From NCBI GenBank assembly GCA_036170135.1, contig JAVHOP010000155.1, positions 1 through 23,582 on the forward strand: a stretch of 23,582 nt of DNA. The letters are read 5' to 3'. The notes beneath the pieces were generated by a model. That model saw only the letters and a list, made by a program, of their open reading frames with translations, made no database searches and had not been told where the DNA came from. Positions within the stretch are counted from its first letter, which is position 1; each line of letters starts with the position of its first letter. Position numbers and translations under genes: made by a program. This DNA comes from CG1-02-35-72 sp036170135. Its GTDB lineage: Bacteria; Bacteroidota; Bacteroidia; Flavobacteriales; Flavobacteriaceae. Shown here one piece after another: positions 23,237 through 23,582 of this stretch.

Positions 23237-23582
23237 CAATAGATTTTAACAAAAATGGTGACGGATTGGTTCCAGTTATTATCCAAGACGCTACAACCAA
23301 TAAAGTTTTGATGCTCGGTTATATGAATGCCGAAGCTTATGATAAAACCATTGTGCTCAACAAAGTAACGTTTTTTAGTCGCACTAAAAAGAGATTGTGG
23401 ACAAAAGGTGAGGAGAGTGGCAATTTTTTAAATGTGGTATCCATTAAAAATGATTGCGATCAAGATACGCTGTTGATTAAGGTCAATCCAGTTGGTCCTA
23501 CTTGTCACACCGGAGCGGATACTTGTTGGAATGAAAGCAATGAGGCGTCAAGTTTTTTACCGACTTTAGAAGCAGTCATTGC
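23233..23582 (+). CDS. hisI: Phosphoribosyl-AMP cyclohydrolase, probably HisIE (partial)
   Basis: The start of the last visible gene, cut by the window end after about 116 codons. It matches the HisI cyclohydrolase domain: LVPVIIQDATTNKVLMLGYMN, then FFSRTKKRLWTKGEESGN, and the zinc-binding cysteines in CDQDTLLIKVNPVGPTCH and ADTCW. The HisI part ends about here (FLPTLEAVI). In Bacteroidota it is commonly fused to HisE pyrophosphatase, which would lie just outside. It overlaps hisF by 4 bp. Confidence 0.95.
   Translation, partial: MTIDFNKNGDGLVPVIIQDATTNKVLMLGYMNAEAYDKTIVLNKVTFFSRTKKRLWTKGEESGNFLNVVSIKNDCDQDTLLIKVNPVGPTCHTGADTCWNESNEASSFLPTLEAVI

Overview
The window reads as a core chromosomal segment of a low-GC member of the Bacteroidota, most likely family Flavobacteriaceae. 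The evidence is a strong A+T bias, several candidate -7 boxes of the Bacteroidota type (TAnnTTTG), almost no Shine-Dalgarno sequences, a secreted protein with a type IX secretion (T9SS) C-terminal signal, a zinc-free type B ribosomal protein L31, a fused CcsBA cytochrome c assembly protein and the compact order hisG-D-C-B-H-A-F-I. I cannot name the genus from sequence alone. No phage, plasmid, CRISPR or defence locus is visible. The only trace of a mobile element is a short transposase remnant.

Layout. 1-1035: a LacI-type regulator whose promoter lies outside the window. 1145-5533: a tight plus-strand unit of uridine kinase (udk), a DivIC/FtsB-like division protein, and the small and large subunits of B12-dependent methylmalonyl-CoA mutase. 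5612-6043: a DoxX-family membrane protein, convergent with 6054-7913 (minus strand), which holds tryptophanase followed by an Rrf2 regulator with three cysteines spaced like Fe-S cluster ligands. 7914-8479: a 566-bp gene-free divergent region with several inverted repeats. 8480-12114: the CcsBA cytochrome c synthase and a small membrane-anchored TPR-like protein, closed by a strong bidirectional terminator shared with rpmE2 (12190-12441, minus). 12630-15216: two outer-envelope lipoproteins, a glutaminyl-peptide cyclotransferase and a beta-helix protein. 15275-16093 (minus): a T9SS-exported protein with one haem-c motif (CxxCH). 16094-16568: mostly non-coding, with the transposase remnant.

16569-23582: the histidine biosynthesis operon. 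Directly before hisG is a clear transcription attenuator. It consists of a 19-codon leader peptide with four consecutive His codons, an intrinsic terminator, and a 9-bp alternative helix that pairs the end of the leader ORF with the left arm of the terminator. The operon runs hisG, hisD, hisC, hisB (bifunctional), hisH, hisA, hisF and hisI (cut by the window end). Most junctions overlap or are nearly contiguous. The two exceptions, hisH/hisA and hisA/hisF, hold short tandem repeats with a 7-nt period of three different unit sequences. A run of exactly 100 N interrupts hisA, so its C-terminal third is not visible.

The most interesting observations are the fully resolvable his attenuator, the heptamer repeats confined to the two loose his junctions, a protein that would need haem attachment before T9SS export (with the haem ligation machinery encoded a few kb away), and a signal-peptide-like segment inside CcsBA. 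I found no convincing evidence of a wholly new system.
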